Positions 7,793-14,984 of a stretch of 15,827 nt of DNA are shown piece after piece. The notes beneath the pieces were generated by a model. It was not told where the DNA came from, ran no database searches, and worked only from the letters and a program-made list of their open reading frames with translations. How positions within the stretch are numbered: position 1 is the first letter of the stretch; every line of letters begins with the position of its first letter. The stretch is from Dehalococcoidia bacterium (GTDB taxonomy: Bacteria > Chloroflexota > Dehalococcoidia > Lucifugimonadales > Lucifugimonadaceae): the NCBI GenBank assembly GCA_012270805.1, contig JAAXHR010000067.1, forward strand, positions 1-15,827. The letters run 5' to 3'. The translations under genes and the position numbers were made by a program.

Positions 7793-8878
7793 ATGCGTGA
7801 TTTGCGAGATATGATGCGACCGCATCTCTACAATCCAACCGGCTACGTTGGCGCGCAGCACTCCGACCATCTGGCGACCGCGGCTGGGATCGACCCTGCC
7901 GATGTCATTCGTTTGAACGCCAACGAGAACCCTTACGAGCCGCTGCAGGAGATTACGGACGCCATCGCCGGACTGCCGATCCATGAGTATCCGGATCAGG
8001 ACCTGGTGCGTATGCGGGACGCGTTGTCCGAATACACCGGGCGCCCCCCGGAGCAGATCATCGCCGGTTCGGGCGGCGACGAAATCATCGAGCTGTTGAC
8101 GAAGCTGTTCGTCGCTCCCGGGGAGTCGATGATCGACTGTCCGCCGACTTTCGGTATGTATGAGTTCTGCGCGCGGATCGCGGAAGCCGAGTTGATAGCG
8201 GTCGAGCGGCGTGACGATTGGGAGCTCGATATCGATGCGACGACAAAGGCCATCGAGCGTACGGGTGCGAAGATCCTCTTCATCGCCTCTCCCAACAACC
8301 CGACTGGCAATCTGTTGCCCGACAACGATGCCCGGGCGATTTTGGACACCGGCATCGTTTTAGTAGTGGACGAGACCTACTACGAGTTCTGCGGAGAGAC
8401 ATCGGCCGGACTGTTAGACGAGTACGAGAATCTGGTTGTCATTCGATCCTTCAGCAAGTGGGCGGGCATCGCTGGTTTGAGAGTCGGGTACGCGGTTGGT
8501 TCGGAGCTGATAATTGACCATCTGATGACGATCAAGCAGCCCTACAACCTGAATATAGCGGCGGAATCGGCGGCCTTGGCGGCCTTGGAGCACAAGGCCA
8601 AGTTGATGTCGCGCATCGACACGCTGACAAGTGAACGCAAGCGAGTCGAATCGGTGATTGACGAGTTGCCAGGCATCAGCTACTCGCCATCAGCTGCGAA
8701 CTATCTTTTGATGAAGTTCGATGGGCGGTCCGGCGACGCAGTCTACGAGTTTCTGGCGCGGCGCGGAATATTCGCCAGGAAGTTCAGCGGAAGACGGTTG
8801 GAGAACTCGATACGTGTCAGCGTCGGGACGCCGCTGCAGAACGACATGGTCATTCAGGCCCTGTATGACCTCGTTTGA
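7793..8878 (+). CDS. hisC: Histidinol-phosphate aminotransferase
   Basis: PLP-dependent class I/II aminotransferase that converts imidazole-acetol phosphate and glutamate to histidinol phosphate. The protein has 361 residues from ATG 7793. Seen are LNANENPYEP (41-50), the PNNPTG loop (167-172, N168), DETYYEF with D193 for the PLP nitrogen and Y196, RSFSKWAGIAGLRVG with Schiff-base K222 and R230, and R341 for the carboxylate or phosphate side. The first-strand motif and the LNANENPY start are HisC-specific enough to favour HisC over other fold-I aminotransferases, and the his context agrees. AAGGCAGG lies 12 nt before the ATG. The frame is open a further 50 codons upstream, overlapping hisD, but those residues do not look like HisC. 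It starts 46 nt after hisD. Confidence 0.95.
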   Translation: MRDLRDMMRPHLYNPTGYVGAQHSDHLATAAGIDPADVIRLNANENPYEPLQEITDAIAGLPIHEYPDQDLVRMRDALSEYTGRPPEQIIAGSGGDEIIELLTKLFVAPGESMIDCPPTFGMYEFCARIAEAELIAVERRDDWELDIDATTKAIERTGAKILFIASPNNPTGNLLPDNDARAILDTGIVLVVDETYYEFCGETSAGLLDEYENLVVIRSFSKWAGIAGLRVGYAVGSELIIDHLMTIKQPYNLNIAAESAALAALEHKAKLMSRIDTLTSERKRVESVIDELPGISYSPSAANYLLMKFDGRSGDAVYEFLARRGIFARKFSGRRLENSIRVSVGTPLQNDMVIQALYDLV

Positions 8879-8915
8879 GGGGTTTGGATGCACTCAAATC
8901 CACGTATTGCGTCGA

Positions 8916-8950
8916 TCGTGCATTCGATAATTGAGGGTTGAGGTGCACGA
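8916..8950 (+). promoter_or_regulatory. Possible hairpin around the hisB ribosome binding site
   Basis: TCGTGCA at 8916-8922 and TGCACGA at 8944-8950 are perfect 7-bp complements with a 21-nt loop. The 3' arm ends directly before the hisB ATG, and the hisB RBS (GAGG, 8940-8943) sits at the end of the loop next to that arm. Such a hairpin could modulate hisB translation. Inverted repeats of this size are frequent by chance. Confidence 0.22.
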
Positions 8951-9547
8951 ATGAGTGATCGAATCTCAGAAATAACCCGCGAGACTGGTGAGACGAACAT
9001 CCGAGTTCGCCTGAATCTCGACGGGCAGGGCAGAGCCGAGATCGACACCCCGATCGGCTTTATGAATCACATGTTGCACGCGCTCGCCAAACACTCGATG
9101 ATGGATCTTTCGGTTAAAGCGTCTGGTGACATCGAGACTGGTTCGCATCACACGGTCGAAGATACTGCCATAGTGATTGGACGTTGTTTGGCTGCGGCGT
9201 TGGGCGATGGTGCGGGCATCGTTCGCATGTCGAGCAAGCACGTCCCGCTTGATGAAGCCCTGTCGCACGCCGTGATTGATCTCAGCGGACGGGGATATCC
9301 CGTAATTCACATGGGATCGACTTCGAACGTTGGCGATTTTTCGCCTGACATGGCACGTCATTTCTTTGAATCGCTGGCTTACGAGGGACGTTTCAACCTG
9401 CACTTGACGGTAGTCCGCGGGACTAACGAGCACCACATGATCGAATCGGCGTTCAAGGCGTTCGCACGGGCGCTTAGAGAGGCAGCATCGATGGACGTGC
9501 GGGCGCAAGGCGCAGTGCCGAGCACCAAGGGCACACTGTCAGACTAA
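8951..9547 (+). CDS. hisB: Imidazoleglycerol-phosphate dehydratase (monofunctional)
   Basis: HisB dehydrates imidazoleglycerol phosphate to imidazole-acetol phosphate, the substrate of HisC, using a di-manganese site. It has 198 residues, the length of monofunctional IGPD without a phosphatase domain. Metal-ligand motifs present are FMNHML (37-42, H40), HHTVED (66-71, H66, H67, E70), H137 in RHFFES, and GTNEHHMIESAFKAFARAL (157-175; H161, H162, E165); PSTKGTL (190-196) is the usual C-terminus. Two usually acidic positions differ: N39 in place of Asp in FxDHM, and T-G-S (63-65) where other IGPDs carry an acidic residue before HHTVED. GAGGT sits 6 nt upstream of the start. It is separated from hisC by 72 bp and is the last his gene in this window. 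Confidence 0.96.
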   Translation: MSDRISEITRETGETNIRVRLNLDGQGRAEIDTPIGFMNHMLHALAKHSMMDLSVKASGDIETGSHHTVEDTAIVIGRCLAAALGDGAGIVRMSSKHVPLDEALSHAVIDLSGRGYPVIHMGSTSNVGDFSPDMARHFFESLAYEGRFNLHLTVVRGTNEHHMIESAFKAFARALREAASMDVRAQGAVPSTKGTLSD

Positions 9548-9637
9548 CCGGGCGCGTCAGCGCTCATGTCTAGACAGAAGCCGAATAATCAGATCGTTCA
9601 TCGTGTCTGATGATCGCGAGCTATCTGGAGGGCAACG

Positions 9638-10360
9638 ATGACTGAGCAGATGAGTCGTCGCAGGATCATTTTCGAATGGCTTGCGTTGACTGCGATTTTG
9701 GCATCGGTAAGTGTGACGACTTTCGACACTGATATTCCGCATCTTTGGAAGGCGGCTTGGGGGCCGGAGAAGGGGTGGATCGATGATATCGCTTATGTCG
9801 CCGTGATCTTTTTCGCTTTCGAATATGTTGTACGGGTATGGACAGCTCCGAACAAACGCAAGTACATCCTGTCGTTTTTCGGCATCATTGACCTGCTTGC
9901 AGTAGTAGTGGGGATTGCGGCACTGCCCCAGTTCACATCCTTGCGACTATTCAGATTGTTACAGCTCATCAGATTGCTGAAGCTGGTGCGTTTCAGCGAG
10001 GCGTTGGCGGATCTCGGAAGGGCGTTTTCGTCGATGCGCGACGAGATAGTGCTGTTTATGGGTCTGACAGGTTTGGTCGTGTTCCTAGCCGCTTTCGGAG
10101 CATACCACTTCGAGCACGAGACGCAGCCAGAGCAGTTCAGCCACATGGGAGATGCCCTTTGGTGGGCGGTGGCGACACTTACGACGGTCGGCTACGGCGA
10201 TATCTACCCGGTGACGATCGGCGGCAGGATCATGACCGCGATCGTGGTTCTGTGCGGCTTAGGCATAGTGGCCGCGCCTACAGGTATCGTGGCGCAGGCG
10301 ATGGCGACCGCTTTGCGTGATAAGCGGGAAAGACTCGCGCAGGCCGATTCCGCTGATTAG
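9638..10360 (+). CDS. Voltage-gated-type potassium channel, six transmembrane segments
   Basis: Integral membrane ion channel of 240 residues. Hydrophobic segments fit S1 (about 13-28), S2 (50-68), S3 (76-96), S4 (101-120), S5 (136-157) and S6 (196-222). S4 carries spaced basic residues R103, R106, R112, K115 and R118, as in a voltage sensor. The pore loop has the canonical K+ selectivity filter TVGYGD (183-188) after the pore helix ALWWAVATLT. There is no RCK/TrkA domain; the C-terminal tail is only about 18 residues and charged. The start is ATG 9638, with GGAGGG 5 nt upstream. It lies 90 bp after hisB on the same strand, but a functional link to histidine synthesis is unlikely. Its stop overlaps the convergent purS stop by 4 nt. 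The likely role is membrane potential or K+ homeostasis, which is inference. Confidence 0.93.
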   Translation: MTEQMSRRRIIFEWLALTAILASVSVTTFDTDIPHLWKAAWGPEKGWIDDIAYVAVIFFAFEYVVRVWTAPNKRKYILSFFGIIDLLAVVVGIAALPQFTSLRLFRLLQLIRLLKLVRFSEALADLGRAFSSMRDEIVLFMGLTGLVVFLAAFGAYHFEHETQPEQFSHMGDALWWAVATLTTVGYGDIYPVTIGGRIMTAIVVLCGLGIVAAPTGIVAQAMATALRDKRERLAQADSAD

Positions 10361-10611
10361 TCCACGATCTCGACGGAGTAGGTTTCGATCACGGGGTTGG
10401 CGAGCAACGTGTCGCACATCTGACGCGCCAGTTGCGAAGCGTCTTCAGCATCGTCCGCTTCGATATTCACGTCGAAGAACTTTCCCGCGCTGAGCGACGC
10501 GATTCGGTCGAAACCAAGGCGCTCTAACGCGCGACTGATGGTCTCAGATTCGGGATCGTAGATGCCCGGTTTGAAGTAAACGCGGATATGGGCGAGAAAT
10601 GTTCCGCTCAT
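10357..10611 (-). CDS. purS: Phosphoribosylformylglycinamidine synthase subunit PurS
   Basis: Small subunit of the three-part FGAM synthase (PurS-PurQ-PurL), which bridges the glutaminase and synthetase subunits. It has 84 residues from ATG 10611, the family length. Diagnostic features are the beta strand followed by YFKPGIYDPES (12-22), ALERLGF (28-34), GKFFDV (43-48) and the near-C-terminal ANPVIETY (71-78). A GTG at 10614 directly precedes the ATG and could be the start instead; no strong RBS is visible. The gene starts about 16 nt after the DUF3105 gene on the same strand, so it is probably the last gene of the purine cluster here. purQ and purL, its usual neighbours, do not follow: the K+ channel gene converges from the other side. 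Confidence 0.92.
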   Translation of the reverse strand: MSGTFLAHIRVYFKPGIYDPESETISRALERLGFDRIASLSAGKFFDVNIEADDAEDASQLARQMCDTLLANPVIETYSVEIVD

Positions 10612-10627
10612 CACTTAGTCATATCGA

Positions 10628-11365
10628 TCATCGAGTAGCCGTCATGCCTGCTACTTGCGGCTCGAAGCCGCGATCGAAGTATGCGTCGATGAACTCCAAG
10701 ATGCGGGGTTCATCGAACTCGTCGAGGCGGAGGTGGTGACGCCATGCGGTGAGAGTGATCACGGTGTCGGTGAAGGGATACGGTGAAATGATGAAGCCGG
10801 TGTAAGTTTCGTCATCGTTCCATTCCTTGGCGAGGTTCTGAAACTTTTCGGCGATTGCGGCACAACCCTCGGGTGAACACTTCGTAGTGTCGTAGTGCAT
10901 TCCGATGCCCCCGTGCTCTAGGTTGTGTATCAACACCTGGTCGGGCAGCACACGTTCGTAAGGCCCCCAGCCAGCGGGTGCGCGCTCGAAGTTGTTGGCC
11001 TGGCTACCTAACGTGTTCCAGTGCGGACCTGAGGTCGGTGGGTAGATGCTGTAACGGGTCTCGGGGACTATAGAGTCCGGGACGTGGGCACGACCGTCGT
11101 CGGGATCTTCTGGCACCGGACCGCCGCTGTTGTACGGACCGCGTTCGCCAACTAGCTGTTGGTCCCGCGAAACGAAACCCTGTTGGAAAATTAGAGCGAA
11201 GATGATGAAAACAGCACCAACCGAGCCGAGAGCGATGAGGACGGTTCGTTTGCGTTGCTTGCGACGATTACTGCGGGCTCGGCGCTCTTCGCGAATCTGC
11301 GAACGGGTCATGCCCCGGCGGTGATCGGGACGACTGGTCGCTACTTTGTTTCTTGACTGGGCCAT
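10628..11365 (-). CDS. DUF3105 family single-pass membrane protein
   Basis: Membrane-anchored protein of 245 residues, of unknown function. The N-terminus is strongly basic (about residues 1-40, many Arg/Lys), followed by one transmembrane helix at about 41-60 (VLIALGSVGAVFIIFALIF), with no signal-peptidase site evident. The topology should be N-terminus inside, with the large domain outside. The outer domain shows DUF3105 hallmarks: YPPTSGPHW (108-116), GPYERVLPDQVLIHNLEHGG (134-153) and a following MHYDT. Conserved His residues (H115, H147, H151, H157) and the cysteines C163 and C168 could bind a metal or form a disulfide, but that is conjecture. It lies between purB-purC (38-nt gap) and purS, so it is probably co-transcribed with purine genes. 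ATG 11365 is the longest start; ATG 11311 is an alternative. Confidence 0.85.
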   Translation of the reverse strand: MAQSRNKVATSRPDHRRGMTRSQIREERRARSNRRKQRKRTVLIALGSVGAVFIIFALIFQQGFVSRDQQLVGERGPYNSGGPVPEDPDDGRAHVPDSIVPETRYSIYPPTSGPHWNTLGSQANNFERAPAGWGPYERVLPDQVLIHNLEHGGIGMHYDTTKCSPEGCAAIAEKFQNLAKEWNDDETYTGFIISPYPFTDTVITLTAWRHHLRLDEFDEPRILEFIDAYFDRGFEPQVAGMTATR

Positions 11366-11403
11366 GAAATCACGATTCTATTTCACACTTGGGATACGGT
11401 GGT

Positions 11404-13611
11404 TCAGGATGGGAATGTTGAGCCAGTCAACCGCTCGTAAGCGGAGATGTAGCGCTGGCGTGTCATGTCCAGCACGTCGCTTGGAACCTTAGGTGGTGGT
11501 GGTTCTCGATCCCAACCGCTCTGGATGAGCCATTCCCGGAGGTGTTGCTTGTCATACGCTGGAGGAAACGAACCGGGGTTCCAATCTTCCGCATCCCAGA
11601 AGCGGCTCGAATCGGGTGTCAGAACCTCATCGATCAGGGTCAGGTTGCCGTCGACAAATCCGAACTCGAACTTCGTGTCGACCAATATCATGCCGCGTTC
11701 GGCGGCGTGTTGTCGTGCTCGCTCGTAGATCTCGATGCTCACGCGTTTGAGTTGCTGATGCAGTTTCGCTCCAACCAGATCGATCGCTTCCGCTTCAGTT
11801 AACGGCAGATCGTGTCCCTCTTCGGCTTTAGTCGAAGGCGTGAACATCGGTTCGGACAATCTCTCGGCAGGGCGGAGTCCTTTGGGTAGTTCGGCTCCGT
11901 TGAGAGTGCCGTGGGCTTCGTATTCGGCCCAGCCGGCCCCGGCAAGATAACCGCGTACGACACACTCCATGTCGATGCGGTCTGCTTCTCGTATCAACAT
12001 CGCGCGATCGTTCCACTCAGGGGGGAGGTAAGTCAGCGCGCCACTCCGTTCGAGATCAGATTCATCCACCATTGCGATCATGTGGTTGTCAACGATGTCG
12101 CCGATGACGTTGCGGAACCAGAACGCTGACATCTGTGCTAGCAGGACACCTTTTTGCGGGACCGGATCGTCCATGATGACATCGAAGGCAGAGATGCGGT
12201 CAGTGGCGATCATCATGAGTACGCCGTCGGATACGCGGTAGGTGTCGCGCACCTTGCCGCGATGGACGAGACCGGGCAGGTAGGTGGACAACACCGTTGC
12301 CGACACGTTCAATTCGATGCCGAGACGGTCGAATATCTGGTCAACTTGCTCGATGAAGTAGCTGTAGTCGAAGAGATCGGTGAGTGCCGCCTCGTCAAGG
12401 TGCTGGCTTACGATCAGGTCTTCACTGATGATCGATTGGAAGTCGGTTTCTTGGTCGAGGGCCTGCATCGCGGCGTGCTGGACCGCGTCGTAAGCCTCAC
12501 TGCGTTCTACACCGGCTTCGACCAACGCGAGCATGACCCGCGGCGAGAACACGAGGCCGTGCGTCATCTCCATGTTGCGGCGCATTCGCTCGGGGTTCAC
12601 CGTCATGTGAGCGATGATGCCGGTCATGAGGTCCAAGATGTAGTCGAGGGCTAGGGACGAATCAGCCAGTACGACGCGTTCGGCCGACGAGTGGGAAATA
12701 TCTCGTTCGTGCCAGAGAGCGACGTTTTCCAGTCCCACGATGGAGTTTGAGCGGATTACCCGAGCCAAGCCACAGATGCGTTCGGAAAGCTCTGGGTTTC
12801 GTTTGTGCGGCATCGACGATGAACCCTTGCTCACATAGCCGGGTCTGCCGAAGGGCTCCTCGACTTCGCCGATCTCGGTGCGTTGAAGCGCTCGGATCTC
12901 GGTCGCCATTTTATCGAGCGTCGCCGCTACGAGCGCTAGCACTTGAAGGTACTCGGCGTGGCGATCACGTTGGATGATTTGGTTCGATACCTCGGCAGGT
13001 TTTAGCCCGAGTTGGGCGCACACGTGATTTTCGATCTCGATTGGGATGCCGGCGAATGTCCCGACTGGGCCTGACAACATCCCGACCGAGACACGATCGC
13101 GCATCGCCACAACGCGCTCTCGGTTGCGGCGCATCTCTGACCACCACAGCGCGAGTTTGAGGCCGAACGACATCGGTTCGGCGTGTATGCCGTGCGATCT
13201 TCCCATGCATAGCGTGTGCTTGAATTCGACCGCGCGCTCGGCCAAGACATCCAGCAGTGCATCGATGCCGGATAGCAGCAGGGCGGTCGAGTCCGTCATC
13301 TGCATCGCCAAGGCCGTGTCTTTAACATCGTTGGAGGTTAGTCCGTGATGTATCCATCGTCCCTCATCCCCGAGGCTCACGGCAACGGCACGCGTGAAGG
13401 AAACTAGATCGTGGCGAGTTTCTTCGAATTGGCGATCGTACTCGGCGCGTGAGAATTGCGCGGCGCGGATTTTCGCTATCTCATCGTCGTTGATGACGCC
13501 AAGTTTCGACCACGCTTCACAAGCCGCGATCTCGACCTTCAACCACAAGTCGAATTGATGGTCTTCCGACCATATCCGGCTCATCTCGGGTCTTGAATAG
13601 CGGGGTATCAC
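11404..13611 (-). CDS. purBC: Adenylosuccinate lyase / SAICAR synthase fusion (PurB-PurC)
   Basis: One uninterrupted 735-residue frame carries two purine enzymes. Residues 1 to about 433 are adenylosuccinate lyase: start MIPRYSRPEM, H67 in RHDLVSF, GRSHGIHAEP (137-146, catalytic His region) and the signature GSSSMPHKRNP (263-273). Residues 436-735 are SAICAR synthase of the longer, about 300-residue type: HRGKVRDTY (450-458), TDRISAFDV (470-478), PQKGVLLAQMSAFW (485-498), FTPSTKAEEGHD (590-601) and VDTKFEFGF (644-652). PurC makes SAICAR, and PurB splits it to AICAR and fumarate, then also acts in AMP synthesis. There is almost no linker: lyase text ending DRLGIEL runs straight into the SAICAR synthase N-terminus. 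The start is GTG 13611 with no clear RBS. An in-frame GTG (V436) at 12306 sits where a free PurC would start. It lies between purD and DUF3105. Confidence 0.94.
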   Translation of the reverse strand: MIPRYSRPEMSRIWSEDHQFDLWLKVEIAACEAWSKLGVINDDEIAKIRAAQFSRAEYDRQFEETRHDLVSFTRAVAVSLGDEGRWIHHGLTSNDVKDTALAMQMTDSTALLLSGIDALLDVLAERAVEFKHTLCMGRSHGIHAEPMSFGLKLALWWSEMRRNRERVVAMRDRVSVGMLSGPVGTFAGIPIEIENHVCAQLGLKPAEVSNQIIQRDRHAEYLQVLALVAATLDKMATEIRALQRTEIGEVEEPFGRPGYVSKGSSSMPHKRNPELSERICGLARVIRSNSIVGLENVALWHERDISHSSAERVVLADSSLALDYILDLMTGIIAHMTVNPERMRRNMEMTHGLVFSPRVMLALVEAGVERSEAYDAVQHAAMQALDQETDFQSIISEDLIVSQHLDEAALTDLFDYSYFIEQVDQIFDRLGIELNVSATVLSTYLPGLVHRGKVRDTYRVSDGVLMMIATDRISAFDVIMDDPVPQKGVLLAQMSAFWFRNVIGDIVDNHMIAMVDESDLERSGALTYLPPEWNDRAMLIREADRIDMECVVRGYLAGAGWAEYEAHGTLNGAELPKGLRPAERLSEPMFTPSTKAEEGHDLPLTEAEAIDLVGAKLHQQLKRVSIEIYERARQHAAERGMILVDTKFEFGFVDGNLTLIDEVLTPDSSRFWDAEDWNPGSFPPAYDKQHLREWLIQSGWDREPPPPKVPSDVLDMTRQRYISAYERLTGSTFPS

Positions 13612-13667
13612 AGCGTTGTCAAGTTGGCTAGTCGTCGGAAAAGAGCAATACTAAAGCAGTTTTCGAC

Positions 13668-14936
13668 TTAATTTGCACCGACGGCGATGTCCGATCGGTA
13701 GCGTGCGCCTTCAAATTCGATTCCCTCGGCGATTTCAAAAGCTTTTGTACGGGCTTCTTTGACAGATTTGGGCGAGGATGCGGTTGCGACGAGAACTCGT
13801 CCGCCCGCTGTGGCAAGCTGCCCTTCATCATCATTTGAAGTTCCGGCGTGGAAGACGATTGCGTCATCCTCGTCGGGCAAATCGCTGCGTATCGGAAATC
13901 CCGTCTCGTACGCCGCGGGATAGGCGCTTGAGACTATAACGACTCCTACTGCACAGGTGTCGTTCCAAGCGACCGGCGTTTCGAATAAGCGGCCCTCAGC
14001 GACAGCCAAGCAGATTTCAGCGAGGTCGGAATCGAGGCGTAGCATCAAGGGTTCGCACTCAGGGTCGCCGAAGCGACAGTTGAACTCTATGACCTGTGGG
14101 CCTTTATCGGTGACCATCAGTCCGGCGTAGAGAACGCCTTGGTACGGACATCCTTCTGCGATGAGGGCGCTGGCTACTGGTTCGAGGATCGTCGAGCGGA
14201 TGTTATCGAGGTCTAAGGGTGAACACAGTTTTGGCGATGTGTACGCGCCCATCCCGCCCGTGTTGGCCCCGATGTCGCCATCGTAGGCGCGTTTGTAGTC
14301 GCGGGCGGCGACTGGCGTTGATACTGTCTCGCCGTCGACGAAAGCGAACACGCTGAGCTCTGGACCCGACAGTCGTTCCTCGATCACGATGGTTTCGCCC
14401 GCCTCGCCGAAAGCCCGGCGTTCGAGCGCGTCGGTTACGGCTTCTATTGCTTCAGTGGCGGTTTCGGGAACAGTTACACCCTTGCCGGCAGCGAGACCGT
14501 CTGCCTTGACGACGATCCCTCCCGGAGGGCAAGATTCGATGTACTCGATCGCAGTGGCTGCGTCGTTGAATGTACGGCTCTCGGGGCATGGAATACCGTA
14601 TCGGTTCATGATGTCATTCGCCCACGACTTGGAGCCTTCGATGCGGGCGGCGTCGGATGAGGGACCGAAAACTGGAATGTCGCGCGCTCTGAGCTGATCT
14701 GCGAGACCGAGGACGAGTGGTGCTTCGGGGCCGACTACAACCAAATCCGCGTTCATGTCGTTTGCGAGAGGCACCAGACTTTCGACGTCTTCGGCAGCGA
14801 CGGCGGCGAGTTCGGCGTGTTTCGCCATGCCGGGGTTGCCCGGTGCGCAGACGATTTCGGATACGAGGTCTGACTGTGCGAGTTTCCACGTCAGTGCGTG
14901 TTCTCTGCCTCCGGAACCGACTACGAGGATCTTCAT
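13668..14936 (-). CDS. purD: Phosphoribosylamine-glycine ligase (GAR synthetase)
   Basis: ATP-grasp enzyme of the second purine step: phosphoribosylamine, glycine and ATP give GAR. It has 422 residues, the normal length. The N-terminal domain starts MKILVVGSGGREHALTWKL (1-19) with the GSGGREH loop. The ATP-grasp region has VVKADGLAAGKGV (142-154), RDYKRAYDGDIGANTGGMGA (212-231), and EFNCRFGDPECEP (284-296), the PurD signature that carries metal-binding Glu and Asn. The C-terminal HAGT and GGRVL segments (from 363) also fit. It is the second gene of the leftward purine cluster, 48 nt after guaA and 56 nt before the PurB-PurC fusion. ATG 14936 begins exactly at the conserved N-terminus. No obvious RBS or riboswitch precedes it. 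Confidence 0.97.
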   Translation of the reverse strand: MKILVVGSGGREHALTWKLAQSDLVSEIVCAPGNPGMAKHAELAAVAAEDVESLVPLANDMNADLVVVGPEAPLVLGLADQLRARDIPVFGPSSDAARIEGSKSWANDIMNRYGIPCPESRTFNDAATAIEYIESCPPGGIVVKADGLAAGKGVTVPETATEAIEAVTDALERRAFGEAGETIVIEERLSGPELSVFAFVDGETVSTPVAARDYKRAYDGDIGANTGGMGAYTSPKLCSPLDLDNIRSTILEPVASALIAEGCPYQGVLYAGLMVTDKGPQVIEFNCRFGDPECEPLMLRLDSDLAEICLAVAEGRLFETPVAWNDTCAVGVVIVSSAYPAAYETGFPIRSDLPDEDDAIVFHAGTSNDDEGQLATAGGRVLVATASSPKSVKEARTKAFEIAEGIEFEGARYRSDIAVGAN

Positions 14937-14984
14937 TGCTTCGTTCGGGGATGAATCGCTAGGCGATGCGATTGTGGAGTTCCA

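Noticed and set aside
8881..8901. Imperfect hairpin directly after the hisC stop, considered as a terminator
   Set aside because: The stem is only about six pairs with a bulge, and no T-run follows; hisB continues the same pathway on the same strand.
9567..9576. 10-bp palindrome TGTCTAGACA between hisB and the K+ channel gene
   Set aside because: Palindromes of this length are expected many times by chance in a window this size.
12154..12654. 166-codon plus-strand frame inside purB-purC
   Set aside because: It is fully antisense to a certain gene, has no motifs and no RBS.
13594..13622. Perfect -35 hexamer TTGACA on the minus strand just upstream of purB-purC, with TATTCA 17 nt further on
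   Set aside because: The matching -10 is poor and would start transcription inside the conserved first codons of the lyase, so it is probably chance.
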